Source of the DNA: Bacteroidia bacterium
GTDB taxonomy: Bacteria > Bacteroidota > Bacteroidia > SXHM01
Assembly (NCBI GenBank): GCA_022072225.1
Contig: JAJVIC010000009.1
Span: forward strand, 1,168,482 to 1,232,481
Reading direction: 5' to 3'
DNA length: 64,000 bases
The notes beneath the pieces were generated by a model that was given only the letters and a program-made list of their open reading frames with translations, was not told where the DNA came from and searched no databases. Every line of letters begins with the position of its first letter. The first letter of the stretch is position 1. Of the stretch, positions 9,135-18,390 are shown one piece after another. Made by a program: the position numbers and the translations under genes.

Positions 9135-9901
9135 TGCTTGTATTTCTTTTCCCATTTCTCAAATCCCATTTTCTCCCAAGGCATTCCTTTGCTGAAATTA
9201 TTCATCCAGGGATAATGCATTCCTTTTAATTGTTTTGATTTTATCTCACGAACATCAGCAATTTTCTTTGCAGGACTGCCGCCAAACACTGAATAATCGG
9301 GCATATCATCTTTTATAAATGAGTTTGCGGCAACCAAACAGTTACTTCCGATTTTTACTGCTGAATTAATTACGGAACTGACGGCAATCTGAGTATAGTT
9401 GCCTACTTTCGGTCCTTTCCAAACAGTGGAAGGTGGGTGTGGGTCATTAGTGAAAACCACAAATGGATAAATGAAAACAAAGTTGCCGATTTCAGAATAT
9501 TGGCAGATATGCACGCTGCTGTGAAGCCGGCAATAATCTCCGAATTTTACAAAACCCTGTATGTCACTCATTGTTCCAATCATACAGTAATTTCCGAATT
9601 TGCTTTTTTCACGGATAACAACGCGGTGCCCTGTTTGAAAATTTGTTCCGGTTTCAACCGCTGCATAAATAATGGAATGACTTCTTATCAGTGAATTTGC
9701 TCCTATTTTAGTTTTTGGGTTTTTGTAGTTTTTATTTGTGTAATAATCTGCAAGCGATTCGCCAATCACACAATTGTTGCATATTGTTGTATTCTCTGCA
9801 ATTTCAACGTTATCATAAATAACAGTATTGTCGCCAATCCTGACATTTTTGCCAAGTTTTACATTTTTACCAATGCTTATATTCTTCCCGTTAAACTTCA
9901 C
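9131..9901 (-). CDS. Left-handed beta-helix (hexapeptide) sugar N-acyltransferase
   Basis: 256 aa with many [LIV]-G-x-x hexapeptide turns from residue 8 (ISIGKNVKLGKNVRIGDNTV) to about 215, then a short C-terminal tail. This is the LbH fold of sugar O- and N-acyltransferases. The adjacent FdtA-like isomerase suggests an FdtC/QdtC-type N-acetyltransferase for a 3-amino-3,6-dideoxyhexose. No PLP aminotransferase (FdtB type) is in this operon, so that step would have to come from elsewhere. The gene overlaps both neighbours by 4 bp. Confidence 0.82.
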   Translation of the reverse strand: MKFNGKNISIGKNVKLGKNVRIGDNTVIYDNVEIAENTTICNNCVIGESLADYYTNKNYKNPKTKIGANSLIRSHSIIYAAVETGTNFQTGHRVVIREKSKFGNYCMIGTMSDIQGFVKFGDYCRLHSSVHICQYSEIGNFVFIYPFVVFTNDPHPPSTVWKGPKVGNYTQIAVSSVINSAVKIGSNCLVAANSFIKDDMPDYSVFGGSPAKKIADVREIKSKQLKGMHYPWMNNFSKGMPWEKMGFEKWEKKYKQ

Positions 9902-10290
9902 AATTCTTTAAATTCTTTATAGGTTCTGATATAATCATCAGGATTGTATTCGCTGGATGAAAAGCACAACAGCGCAGCCTTTCCGATATATTCTATTTTC
10001 TGCCAGCAAAGTGCTGGAATGTAAAGTGCTTTTCCGCTTTCGTCTAAAATGAAATTCTGTTTTTCGCCCGATTTTGTTTCGGTTGATATATTGATTTTAC
10101 CTTGCAATGCAACAATTACCTGTTCTGAATTTTTATGTGCATGTTCACCGGCAATGCGGTTTTCATCGCCACCGAAAATCCAGAACACACGCTTGATTTC
10201 AAAAGGTATTTGAGCAGAATTAACGATGGAAAAAACACCCTTTTCTTTATTGTCAATTTTATCAAACGCTATTATTTCCGGCTTTTTCAT
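9898..10290 (-). CDS. FdtA/QdtA-like cupin (dTDP-sugar 3,4-ketoisomerase family)
   Basis: 130 aa, a single cupin domain of the WxcM-like/FdtA family. The conserved RIAGEHAHKNSEQV stretch carries the catalytic histidine pair, and KALYIPALCWQKIEYIG and LCFSSSEYNPDDYIR are typical of the family. Members convert dTDP-4-keto-6-deoxyglucose to the 3-keto isomer before transamination. It lies between the acyltransferase and formyltransferase genes with 4-bp and 1-bp overlaps. Confidence 0.85.
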   Translation of the reverse strand: MKKPEIIAFDKIDNKEKGVFSIVNSAQIPFEIKRVFWIFGGDENRIAGEHAHKNSEQVIVALQGKINISTETKSGEKQNFILDESGKALYIPALCWQKIEYIGKAALLCFSSSEYNPDDYIRTYKEFKEL

Positions 10291-11108
10291 CAGGCTGAAA
10301 TCTTCACCAATTTAAGTTTGTTTTTCTTTTCGCGGTATTCCTGCGACTGAATTATTTTGCTGAACCTGCCGTTGGCGATATTTTTCAGCAAAGATTTTTT
10401 CTTTGAAAAATTCCACATTTTAGTCAGGTATAATTTTCCTTCAGCAATTTCTTTTTGATTAACCGAATGGCATTTGCTGCTGTCTATTTTCAATTGCTCC
10501 ACAACTTTAAGATACAAGTTGTGTGCGTGTTCCATTACTTTCAGGTGAATTTCGAAAAGATTTTCATTCCCGGAAAATTCCGTAGTTTCAGTTGCAATCA
10601 AATTACCCGCATCAATACCCGCATTAAGCCACATAATAGTATTGCCGATTAAATGAAACTCATCGTTCGCAAGACACCAATTGGTGCAGTTTGGGCCACC
10701 TTTAATATAGGGCGAAATTCCGGTATGAAGGTTTATAATTCCTTTCGGAAATTTCATTTCAATCAACGGTTTTCTGATTAATGAAGTTCCTGAAACCATT
10801 ACCAAATCAGGGTTTATTTTTTCAATAATTTCAATAATGCGCTGCGTATTTATAGACGATGTTTTGAAAATTTCGGCTTGCGGGAAACCTTTGTAATTAT
10901 TGCTGTAATACTGCATGAGTTGATGCCATGCATCATTTATTTCATTGTAAAACAGTTTGTCAATCGCTTTTGGGATAGCATTGAAAATAGTAATTCCTGT
11001 AGGTGGTTTTTCTTCCAGAATAATCCCTGCGAGTTCAAATCTGACTGCCACTTTATGCGCAAGTGCAAGGTGATTGGGCTGATTTCCGCAAAGCATTAAA
11101 ATTTTCAT
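10290..11108 (-). CDS. Formyltransferase-family protein (sugar N-formyltransferase or related)
   Basis: 272 aa. A methionyl-tRNA-formyltransferase-like fold with the catalytic His in INLHTGISPYIKGG and the Asp in LNAGIDAGN. It lacks the extra C-terminal domain of true Fmt and is embedded in a sugar operon, so formylation of an amino sugar, or a WbmS-like transfer, is more likely than initiator-tRNA formylation. It begins MKILMLCGNQPNHLALAHKV. The substrate is an inference from context. Confidence 0.78.
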   Translation of the reverse strand: MKILMLCGNQPNHLALAHKVAVRFELAGIILEEKPPTGITIFNAIPKAIDKLFYNEINDAWHQLMQYYSNNYKGFPQAEIFKTSSINTQRIIEIIEKINPDLVMVSGTSLIRKPLIEMKFPKGIINLHTGISPYIKGGPNCTNWCLANDEFHLIGNTIMWLNAGIDAGNLIATETTEFSGNENLFEIHLKVMEHAHNLYLKVVEQLKIDSSKCHSVNQKEIAEGKLYLTKMWNFSKKKSLLKNIANGRFSKIIQSQEYREKKNKLKLVKISA

Positions 11109-12028
11109 CGCAGCACTTTTTTTATTTTTTCCAATGTGCCGTTAATGCGGAGTTTTGTTTTCAGCATTGGTTCGTTATACAGTTCTATGCGCGGCACTTC
11201 AAACACATTGTGTTTAGTGGTATCAAGCACTTGTTGCTGAACTGCCAATCCGAATTTGTAACCTGTTTTTTTCGCAAGTTTTTTTACACGCTCGTCATAA
11301 CTGCCAATAGGGTAGGAGATGGTTGATGGAAATTCGCTTGTCTGTTCTTTTATTTTTTCTGCCGACAATTTCAACTCAATTTCAATTTCTTCTTCGCTTT
11401 CAATTTTTGCAAGCAGTGGATGCGAAACCGTGTGCGAACCAACCACTGTTCCGCCAGATTTTATTTCATTTATATCTTTCCAGTTCATCATCAGGTTTTG
11501 TGGTGGCTGCACATCATCCAGTGACTTTATCACTTGTTCGTAAATCTTTTTTCTTACTGAATTGGAAACTGTTTTGAGAAATGGTTTTAATTTTTTTGCG
11601 AATGCGATTTTATCAGTTTCATTTTTCCATGAAGTGTTTTTTAATTCTTCAGGAAGCAGTGAACTGTCAACTTCAATTTTGTTTTTCTTGGTGTTTGCCA
11701 ACGCGTTGTCTAAAACATAAGTCCATGGCGGTATTCCGCTCTCCACGCAGGATGTAACCACATACATACTTGAAGGTAAATTATGTTTTTTTAAAATAGG
11801 CAAAGCGTATTCAATGTAATCTTTGTAACCGTCATCGAATACAATGGCAGCAAATGGTTTTGAGTTTGAAGTTTTGAAATTACCACTCAAAATTGTTTCT
11901 GCATTTTCAATATAAAAATTCTTTTTAAGGTAATTCAGAACTTCATCAAACCTTCCGGGCGAAAGCGGGTCCCAAAGTTTATCTCTCTGTGGTGAGACGC
12001 GGTGAAAAAGAAAAATATTTGCTTTCAT
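11105..12028 (-). CDS. Polysaccharide deacetylase (NodB/CE4)
   Basis: 307 aa. CE4 motif 1 IVFDDGYKDY gives the catalytic and metal-binding aspartates, and motif 2 GSHTVSHPLL gives the two metal histidines. SYPIGSYDERVKKLAKKTG is the C-terminal motif, with an active-site Pro/Ile in place of the usual R-PY. No signal peptide is visible, so it may act on a cytosolic lipid-linked intermediate. It overlaps asnB and the formyltransferase by 4 bp each. Confidence 0.88.
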   Translation of the reverse strand: MKANIFLFHRVSPQRDKLWDPLSPGRFDEVLNYLKKNFYIENAETILSGNFKTSNSKPFAAIVFDDGYKDYIEYALPILKKHNLPSSMYVVTSCVESGIPPWTYVLDNALANTKKNKIEVDSSLLPEELKNTSWKNETDKIAFAKKLKPFLKTVSNSVRKKIYEQVIKSLDDVQPPQNLMMNWKDINEIKSGGTVVGSHTVSHPLLAKIESEEEIEIELKLSAEKIKEQTSEFPSTISYPIGSYDERVKKLAKKTGYKFGLAVQQQVLDTTKHNVFEVPRIELYNEPMLKTKLRINGTLEKIKKVLR

Positions 12029-13896
12029 TTTTCGTTTTCCATGTATCGGTTAAACCACATCTGAAATACAATCAATGCCCAAATTCGTTTGTAGTGAAAA
12101 GTTTCACCGCTGCGAAAATTTGAAACTAATTTCTTTACAAAATCATGATTAAATAAACCGTGTTTTTCCAATTCCTGTTTTGAAAGATATTTGTCAATCA
12201 TAAAACTCAGTTCGCTTTGCAGCCATGTTCCCAAAGGTGCCGGGAAGCCCCATTTCTTGCGGTAAATCAAGTCGTCAGGTAAATAATTGCGCAATGCTTT
12301 TTTCATCAGATACTTTTGCTCACGCTTATTTATTTTGTATTCCAACGGAACGTTCACTGCAAACTCCACTAAGTTATGGTCGAGGTAAGGAACACGAACT
12401 TCAAGACTGGATGCCATTGACGCAATATCCATTTTGTAAAGCAAATTATCGGCAAGATAATGTTTGATGTCGAACAGCGCAATCTGTTCAAACGGGTGAA
12501 TTTTCATTGCTCTGATTTTTCGCCAATCTCCGGTTAAAGTTGTGTGTTTGTAATCTTCGGCAAACAGGCTGCTGATTTCATTTTCGGAAAACATATATTG
12601 CTCCTGGCTCCAGATATGCAGCCATATTTTTTCGTAATCTGAATAATCAAAAACTCGTGCAGCGCGCTTGCTTTGATTGCCGAGTAAATTCAAAAGTGTT
12701 GAAGCCAGTTTGCGTGCGGGATAACCGCCAACAGCATTTAGTTTATCTATGCGCTGCTGCCAGTTGTAATAACCGTAGCCCATAAAAAGTTCATCGCCAC
12801 CGTCACCACTCAAGGCAACAGTTACATGTTCACGCGCTTTTTTACAAACGATATAACTTGGAATAGTGGAAGGTGCTGCAAAAGGTTGGTCGTAAAAATC
12901 GCAGATGTGTTCAGCAATTCCGAGCGCTTCTTTTTCTCCAACGCGGGTGAGGCTGTGATTGGTTTTCAGAATTTCGGCAACTTTTCCGGCATAAGCTGTT
13001 TCATCAAATTCTTTTACATCAAAACCGATTGTGAATGTATTTACAGGAGTTGTATTTTGCTCCTGAAAGATGGAGCATATCAAGGAAGAGTCGGTTCCTC
13101 CACTTAGAAAAGCGCCAATTGGAACATCGCTGATGCTTTGGTATTTTACTGATTTGCGAAGGTGCTCTGTAAATTGTTCTTTGTAGTAATCTTCAGTGTT
13201 TGCAGTATTCTCGAGATACTTATCTGCAATATCGTAGTATTGTTTTTTCTCAATTCCTTTTTCAGTTATTTTAAGGAAAAAACCTGCTGAAAGTTTGCTG
13301 ATGTTTTTAAAAATTGTTTGCTCGCCCGGAACATATTCAAGGAACAAATAATCTTTCAGTGCATTCAGGTTAAGCGTTCTGTCAATAACGATTTTTGTGA
13401 GTGCCTTTATTTCTGATGCAAACACAAAATTGTGTCCGTCATAGTGGTAGTAAACAGGCTTAATTCCCATGCGGTCGCGGAAAAGAAAGAGTGATTTTTC
13501 TTCTCGGTCATATACTGCAATCGTAAACATGCCGTTGAGTTTGTGAACGAACTCAACACCCCAAACAACAAATGCTTCGGTAATTATTTCGGTGTCGGAA
13601 CTTGTTCGCGGCTGAAAATTTTTGTCTGATTTTTTCAGTTCTGTTTCAACTTCTTTGTAGTTGTAAATTTCACCGTTGAAAACAACAGCAAATCTTTTAT
13701 TTCGTGAAAAAAACGGTTGGTTAGCTGCTTCACTCAGGTCGATAATGCTCAATCTTCTGTGTCCAAGCCCGACAGCATTTTCAAGAAAATAACCGCTTGC
13801 ATCAGGTCCGCGGTGAGCCAATGCATTGGTAACAGTTTCTAAATGTTTTTTATTAAATCTCCCTTCGGGTGAGAAGTAGCCTGCAATTCCGCACAT
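12025..13896 (-). CDS. asnB: Glutamine-hydrolysing asparagine synthase
   Basis: 623 aa. The N-terminal Ntn glutaminase begins at Cys2 (MCGIAGYFSPEGR), with ALAHRGPDASG and VVFNGEIYNY. The C-terminal ATP pyrophosphatase has SGGTDSS at 265-271 and VALSGDGGDELFMGY. It is the first gene of an eight-gene operon for surface-sugar synthesis, where AsnB paralogues commonly transfer amide nitrogen to a sugar or uronic acid; that role is inferred. A -7 box ends only 5 bp before the ATG. Confidence 0.93.
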   Translation of the reverse strand: MCGIAGYFSPEGRFNKKHLETVTNALAHRGPDASGYFLENAVGLGHRRLSIIDLSEAANQPFFSRNKRFAVVFNGEIYNYKEVETELKKSDKNFQPRTSSDTEIITEAFVVWGVEFVHKLNGMFTIAVYDREEKSLFLFRDRMGIKPVYYHYDGHNFVFASEIKALTKIVIDRTLNLNALKDYLFLEYVPGEQTIFKNISKLSAGFFLKITEKGIEKKQYYDIADKYLENTANTEDYYKEQFTEHLRKSVKYQSISDVPIGAFLSGGTDSSLICSIFQEQNTTPVNTFTIGFDVKEFDETAYAGKVAEILKTNHSLTRVGEKEALGIAEHICDFYDQPFAAPSTIPSYIVCKKAREHVTVALSGDGGDELFMGYGYYNWQQRIDKLNAVGGYPARKLASTLLNLLGNQSKRAARVFDYSDYEKIWLHIWSQEQYMFSENEISSLFAEDYKHTTLTGDWRKIRAMKIHPFEQIALFDIKHYLADNLLYKMDIASMASSLEVRVPYLDHNLVEFAVNVPLEYKINKREQKYLMKKALRNYLPDDLIYRKKWGFPAPLGTWLQSELSFMIDKYLSKQELEKHGLFNHDFVKKLVSNFRSGETFHYKRIWALIVFQMWFNRYMENEK

Positions 13897-13901
13897 AGCG
13901 G

Positions 13902-13909
13902 CAAATATA
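13902..13909 (-). promoter_or_regulatory. -7 box (TATATTTG) directly before asnB
   Basis: TATATTTG on the minus strand ends 5 bp before the asnB ATG at 13896. If used, the transcript would be leaderless or nearly so. Confidence 0.45.
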
Positions 13910-13916
13910 ACAGCTA

Positions 13917-16900
13917 TTATTTCACAACCGTTACCATTCCTCTTTTGGTGCCGTTGCTGTCGTCAATACCTACATAGTTTACTACATAAACATAAACATC
14001 GTTTGGAACTTCAATTCCGTTAAAGGTCCCGTCCCAACCCACATTCATATCCTGAGAGCGGAAAAGATATTCACCCCAGCGGTTGAAAATTACCATTTCA
14101 AATTCTGTAATTCCTTCGCCATAGGCATGAAAATTATCATTTATTCGGTTACTGTTAGGTGAAAAGGCATTTGGAATGTAGAGTGTAACAACAGGCGTTA
14201 TTAAAACATCGTGGGTAATTTCATCGGTACAGCCAAACTGATTTACAACAAAAAGTCTGGCTGTATAAGTTCCATGTTGTGTTGTTGGATAAACGTGTTC
14301 CGGTGTTGTTATCAGATTGTTGATAGAATCTCCGTCACCAAAATACCAGTACCATTGTGATGCCTCGTTGCTTTGGTCATTAAATTGAATCGTAGGATCA
14401 AGGATGCTTGCTGTTTCAGGGGTGAAATTAAAGTTTGCAACAGGCAAAGGATTAACGGTAATGTAGTTTTGCCTGGTTAGTTTGGTTACACAGTTTTGAT
14501 CAGAAGTTGCAGTAAGTTCTACTGTGTAAATCCCTGTATCACTGTAGCAATGTGTGAATGATGTTTGAGTACTGGTATTGCCGTCACCTAAAGTCCAGAA
14601 ATAATCAGCTATATTTCCTGATGAAATTGTAGTATTGTTTGTAAAGTCAACGCAAAGAGGTTTACAGCCTACTGTATCACTTGCTGTAAAGTCAACAACC
14701 GGATTAGGATATACAGTAACTGTTATGGTTTCATTATCCGTACATCCTTGCGAATCACCGGTAATAGTGTAAGTAGTAGTAACTGTTGGATTTGCCGTAA
14801 CATTGGAACCTGTGGTTGCACTTAGACCGGTTGCAGGAGACCACACGTAAGTATCAGCTCCATAGGCTTCAAGGTCAACTGAGCCACCTTCGCAATAAGC
14901 GTATGTAAGTGGCAAAATCCCTACCGTTGGTGTAGGATTTACGGTAACAGTTACATCAGCACTTGAAGAGCAGTTGTTACTGGTTCCCGTAACTGTGTAG
15001 GTTGTTGTTGTTGCAGGGTCAGCCGTAACATTAGGATTTGTTCCGGAACTTAAACCAGTTGTTGGGGCCCAAACATAAGTTGTAGCTCCGCCTGCAACCA
15101 ATGGTGTTGAAGTACCGCTGCAAATTGTAACATCGGGACTAACAGTTGTAACCGGAATTGGGTTAACCGTAAGTGTAACATCAATGGTGTCGTTACAACC
15201 TGCATCAGAACCAATAACCTCATACGTAGTAGTGGTGGTGGGATTTGCATCAACTACATCATCAGTAGTTGAACTTAAACCTGTTCCAGGCGACCATGTG
15301 AAAGTACTTGCTCCGCTTGCAGTAAATGTTTGTGTTTCACCTTCGCAAATAGTTGCACTTGCAGGCAATACATTAATAACAGGGTAAGGATTTACAGTAA
15401 CTTCAATAGTTCCCGTTGCATTGCAAACATTACCTACTGCTGTTATTGTATATGTTATTGTTGAAGCTGGAGTAGCATCAACGCTTGTGCCTGTTGTTGC
15501 GCTCAGGCCTGTTGCAGGTGTCCAGTCATATGAATTTGCTCCTGTTCCGCCTGCAGTTAATGTTGTGGTTTCGCCTTCGCAAATGGTAACATCAGGGCTT
15601 AGAACCAGAGTAGGAGTAGGGTCAATATTAATGTCGGCTGTTGCAGTTGCAGTGCAACCGTTATTGTCACCGGTTACAGTATAGGTTGTTGTAACAAGTG
15701 GGGTTGCATCAACGCTTACACCTGTTGTTGCACTTAATCCTGCAGATGGCGACCATGTATAGGTGCTGGCTCCGGCTGCTGTTAAGGTTGTTGTAACACC
15801 TGCACAAACTGTAGTGGTTAATGGTGTAACGGTAACTACCGGATAAGGGTTTACTGTAACCGTAACAGCTGCTGTACCATTGCAGCCATTTGCTGTTCCG
15901 GTAACAGTATAATTTGTTGTTGTTGCCGGACTTGCCGTAACGCTGGCACCTGTTGTTGTGCTCAAACCTGTTGCCGGAAGCCAACTGTAGGTTGTAGCTC
16001 CCGAAGCTGTAAGTGTTGTACTTGCGCCTTCACAGATATCTGCATCAGGAGTTAAATCAATGGTAGGAAACGGGTTTACAACTACCTGTTCGGTTGTTAC
16101 GGGTGATGAGCACGAGCCAACAGTGACAGTAAGCGTAATGTCTTTTGTGCCGCCCGTAAGCCAACTGATTTGATAGGGACCTTGGCCACTTCCTGATACA
16201 ACATTCCCGCCATCGAAATCCCATGTGTAAGTTGCATTTGGCGGTGCATTTCCTGTATAAGTAATGGTAGAGGGAATGCCGGCACAAACCGGTGAAGTTG
16301 TTGTAAATGTTGACGTAGGATTTGATATGACGGTTACGTTTATTGTTGTATCATCCATGCATGGAGGCCATGTAATAAGTAAACGCACAGGATATGTACC
16401 GGCAGCGGGAAATGAATATGAAGGATTTTGTGTTGTGGCATCCGGATTATTGTCTCCATTAAAATCCCACCACCATTGCGTTATTGAACCAGCCGGGGTA
16501 GATGCATCTGTGAATTGTATCGGATCTCCTGCACAGGCTGATGTAGATGTGAAGTTGGCTACCGGATTGCTGGGGCTGCCCGGAATTACTGTATCTAATG
16601 AAAATGTACAAGGTACATTGCCGAAAGTGGTCATAGTAACGGTATAAGCCCCTGCAAGAGTAATTACGGCTTGTTGGGTATTTCCCGGAGGAGTAACACC
16701 CGGACCTGTCCATGAATATGTAGCAGCTCCAATGGGCGCGCTCAATGTTACATCCTGACCACCGCAAACAGTTGGTGAAGATGAGATAATTTCCAGTGGC
16801 CCGCAGGTTGCATCAATATATGCATAAGCGAAGTGACTGCCTCCGCTGGCAAAGCAATCGCGTGTGATAAATTGAATGGTTACGTTTTGACCCATATAGT

Positions 16901-17549
16901 TATTCAATGGAATAAACACAGATGTCCAGGGTTTATAGAAAATATCGCCAGGTAAAGTGACAAAGCCTCCAATTGTTGGTGCGGTAGTAGCATCTACATC
17001 ATAAGTAGCGCAATCAATAGGATTACCATTTCCATCAGTCATTCTGATTTGGAAAAAAGGCGATTCGCTGGCAGGATGTCCGCCATCGTTTATAACTACT
17101 GCATAGTGATAAGTAAAATTGCAGTTGGTAGGAGTTACAACAAAAGAGTAGCTGATAGATTCTCCTCCATCTTCTGCCTGTGCATTTCCTAAGCGCATGG
17201 AATAATTTCCACCACCGGGATAAACTACAGGTATTGCTGCTCCGGCAATCGGGTCATTTCCCCCGGTCATAATAAAGTGATTATTTTCGGGTGTAACATT
17301 TGCTGCCTGATTATTTGCTCCCTGATTTAATCCATTATAGTGAAAAGGATTTGGTCCGGTAGCGCCAATACATAAACCCAGTAGTGTACCTCCGTGACAT
17401 TCGCTGTCTGTATCTTCCCAGGTTCCTGTCCATCCGTTAAAATTGCCGCTTTCAAATCCGGCATTATTACATTGTGAAATGGCCTGATTTGCTTTAAAGA
17501 AAAATAATATTGTAAAGCAGCAGAGTAATAAGGGTAATCGTTTTACCAT
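13917..17549 (-). CDS. Large secreted Ig-like/PKD repeat protein with type IX secretion C-terminal domain
   Basis: 1210 aa. A signal peptide ends near residue 26. The N-terminal region (FESGNFNGWTG onward, about 27-250) looks like a carbohydrate-binding jelly roll. Next are an Ig-like domain and two PKD domains (one with WWWDFNGDNNPDATTQNPSY), then six Ig-like repeats of about 76 aa (roughly 490-950), each with a C-E-G start and a T-TYTVTG end. Two more PKD domains precede a gliding-motility-type C-terminal domain (IPNAFSPNSNRINDNF, FNRWGEYLF, GWDGTFNG, VPNDVYVYVV). It should be exported by the type IX system and anchored or released at the cell surface as an adhesin or matrix protein; the ligand is unknown. 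The six repeats are diverged at DNA level, so recent expansion is unlikely. Confidence 0.9.
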   Translation of the reverse strand: MVKRLPLLLCCFTILFFFKANQAISQCNNAGFESGNFNGWTGTWEDTDSECHGGTLLGLCIGATGPNPFHYNGLNQGANNQAANVTPENNHFIMTGGNDPIAGAAIPVVYPGGGNYSMRLGNAQAEDGGESISYSFVVTPTNCNFTYHYAVVINDGGHPASESPFFQIRMTDGNGNPIDCATYDVDATTAPTIGGFVTLPGDIFYKPWTSVFIPLNNYMGQNVTIQFITRDCFASGGSHFAYAYIDATCGPLEIISSSPTVCGGQDVTLSAPIGAATYSWTGPGVTPPGNTQQAVITLAGAYTVTMTTFGNVPCTFSLDTVIPGSPSNPVANFTSTSACAGDPIQFTDASTPAGSITQWWWDFNGDNNPDATTQNPSYSFPAAGTYPVRLLITWPPCMDDTTINVTVISNPTSTFTTTSPVCAGIPSTITYTGNAPPNATYTWDFDGGNVVSGSGQGPYQISWLTGGTKDITLTVTVGSCSSPVTTEQVVVNPFPTIDLTPDADICEGASTTLTASGATTYSWLPATGLSTTTGASVTASPATTTNYTVTGTANGCNGTAAVTVTVNPYPVVTVTPLTTTVCAGVTTTLTAAGASTYTWSPSAGLSATTGVSVDATPLVTTTYTVTGDNNGCTATATADINIDPTPTLVLSPDVTICEGETTTLTAGGTGANSYDWTPATGLSATTGTSVDATPASTITYTITAVGNVCNATGTIEVTVNPYPVINVLPASATICEGETQTFTASGASTFTWSPGTGLSSTTDDVVDANPTTTTTYEVIGSDAGCNDTIDVTLTVNPIPVTTVSPDVTICSGTSTPLVAGGATTYVWAPTTGLSSGTNPNVTADPATTTTYTVTGTSNNCSSSADVTVTVNPTPTVGILPLTYAYCEGGSVDLEAYGADTYVWSPATGLSATTGSNVTANPTVTTTYTITGDSQGCTDNETITVTVYPNPVVDFTASDTVGCKPLCVDFTNNTTISSGNIADYFWTLGDGNTSTQTSFTHCYSDTGIYTVELTATSDQNCVTKLTRQNYITVNPLPVANFNFTPETASILDPTIQFNDQSNEASQWYWYFGDGDSINNLITTPEHVYPTTQHGTYTARLFVVNQFGCTDEITHDVLITPVVTLYIPNAFSPNSNRINDNFHAYGEGITEFEMVIFNRWGEYLFRSQDMNVGWDGTFNGIEVPNDVYVYVVNYVGIDDSNGTKRGMVTVVK

Positions 17550-17621
17550 GTAATAGTGGTTAGTAATGATTTATTTTCCGAAAAAAGAAAAACGGCTTCG
17601 GCCATGGTCATATTGGTTGGC

Positions 17622-17652
17622 GAAAGATATGTAAATTTACATATAAGTCAAA
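17622..17652 (-). promoter_or_regulatory. Promoter of the 1210-aa secreted protein
   Basis: On the minus strand TTTG (17652-17649), exactly 19 bases, then TATCTTTC (17629-17622), one base off TAnnTTTG. It leaves a leader of about 70 bases. Confidence 0.6.
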
Positions 17653-17800
17653 TTTAATAGCGATTAAATTTATAATCACAGTGGAAAAGTTTTGATAATT
17701 GTTAAAAACGCAGAAGATAATTGCAGTTTGATTAAAGTAAACTTAAATGAAACTTTATCTGCCTTTTTACTTATAAAGGGCTCAAATTCAATTTTAACCT

Positions 17801-18388
17801 ATGCCTGAAATACTGGAAGTTCCTGTGAAAAAATCAAAAAACCTTACTAAAGAAATTGCAGAAATCAGTCAGGTAATGACTGGCCACGAACTGCTGTTTG
17901 TTTATCAGGATGCAGTAAATGCAAAGACTTCAGAGAGTATTTTATCTATTACAGAGATACGATTGAATATATCGGGTGCCGATAAAAAAGTGAAAAGAAA
18001 GGTGTTTAATGTGCTGGTTGAGTGCCTGCAAAACATAAGTCATCATACCGAAATTTCTGCTGCCGAAAGTTTAAAACGTCCTTCGGTTGTAGTATTAGGT
18101 AAAAGCAAAGACCACTTTTTTATTACTACCGGAAACCTGATACATAATGGTAATGCTGCATGGCTTAAAGAAAAAATTGAAGTATTGAATAAACTTGACC
18201 GAATGGGTTTGAAAGAAATTTACAAAGACACGATGGTAAATACAGGCTTCTCGCCTAAAGGTGGAGCGGGTCTGGGCTTGATTGATATTCTCCGTAAATC
18301 AGGCAATAAAGTACAGGCCGAGTTTGAAAAAATTAATGATGAGCTTTCATTCTTTACCATGAAAGCTATTATCACCGCTTCTGAATAA
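17801..18388 (+). CDS. SiaB-family (DUF6272) protein, GHKL-like
   Basis: 195 aa. NVLVECLQNISHHTE near residue 75 is an N-box-like helix, and GGAGLGLIDILRKSG near 155 is a glycine lid, so the fold is a reduced GHKL ATPase as in SiaB. In the characterised Pseudomonas system SiaB is a kinase acting on SiaC and opposed by a phosphatase, tuning diguanylate-cyclase output and aggregation. No SiaA or SiaC partner is adjacent here; the gene stands alone and converges on the aldehyde dehydrogenase gene with 2 bp between the stops. Confidence 0.75.
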   Translation: MPEILEVPVKKSKNLTKEIAEISQVMTGHELLFVYQDAVNAKTSESILSITEIRLNISGADKKVKRKVFNVLVECLQNISHHTEISAAESLKRPSVVVLGKSKDHFFITTGNLIHNGNAAWLKEKIEVLNKLDRMGLKEIYKDTMVNTGFSPKGGAGLGLIDILRKSGNKVQAEFEKINDELSFFTMKAIITASE

Positions 18389-18390
18389 AA

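Noticed and set aside
15184-15684. Reading frames opposite the 1210-aa secreted protein
   Set aside because: They mirror Thr/Val-rich repeats of the coding strand and have no start or neighbour support.
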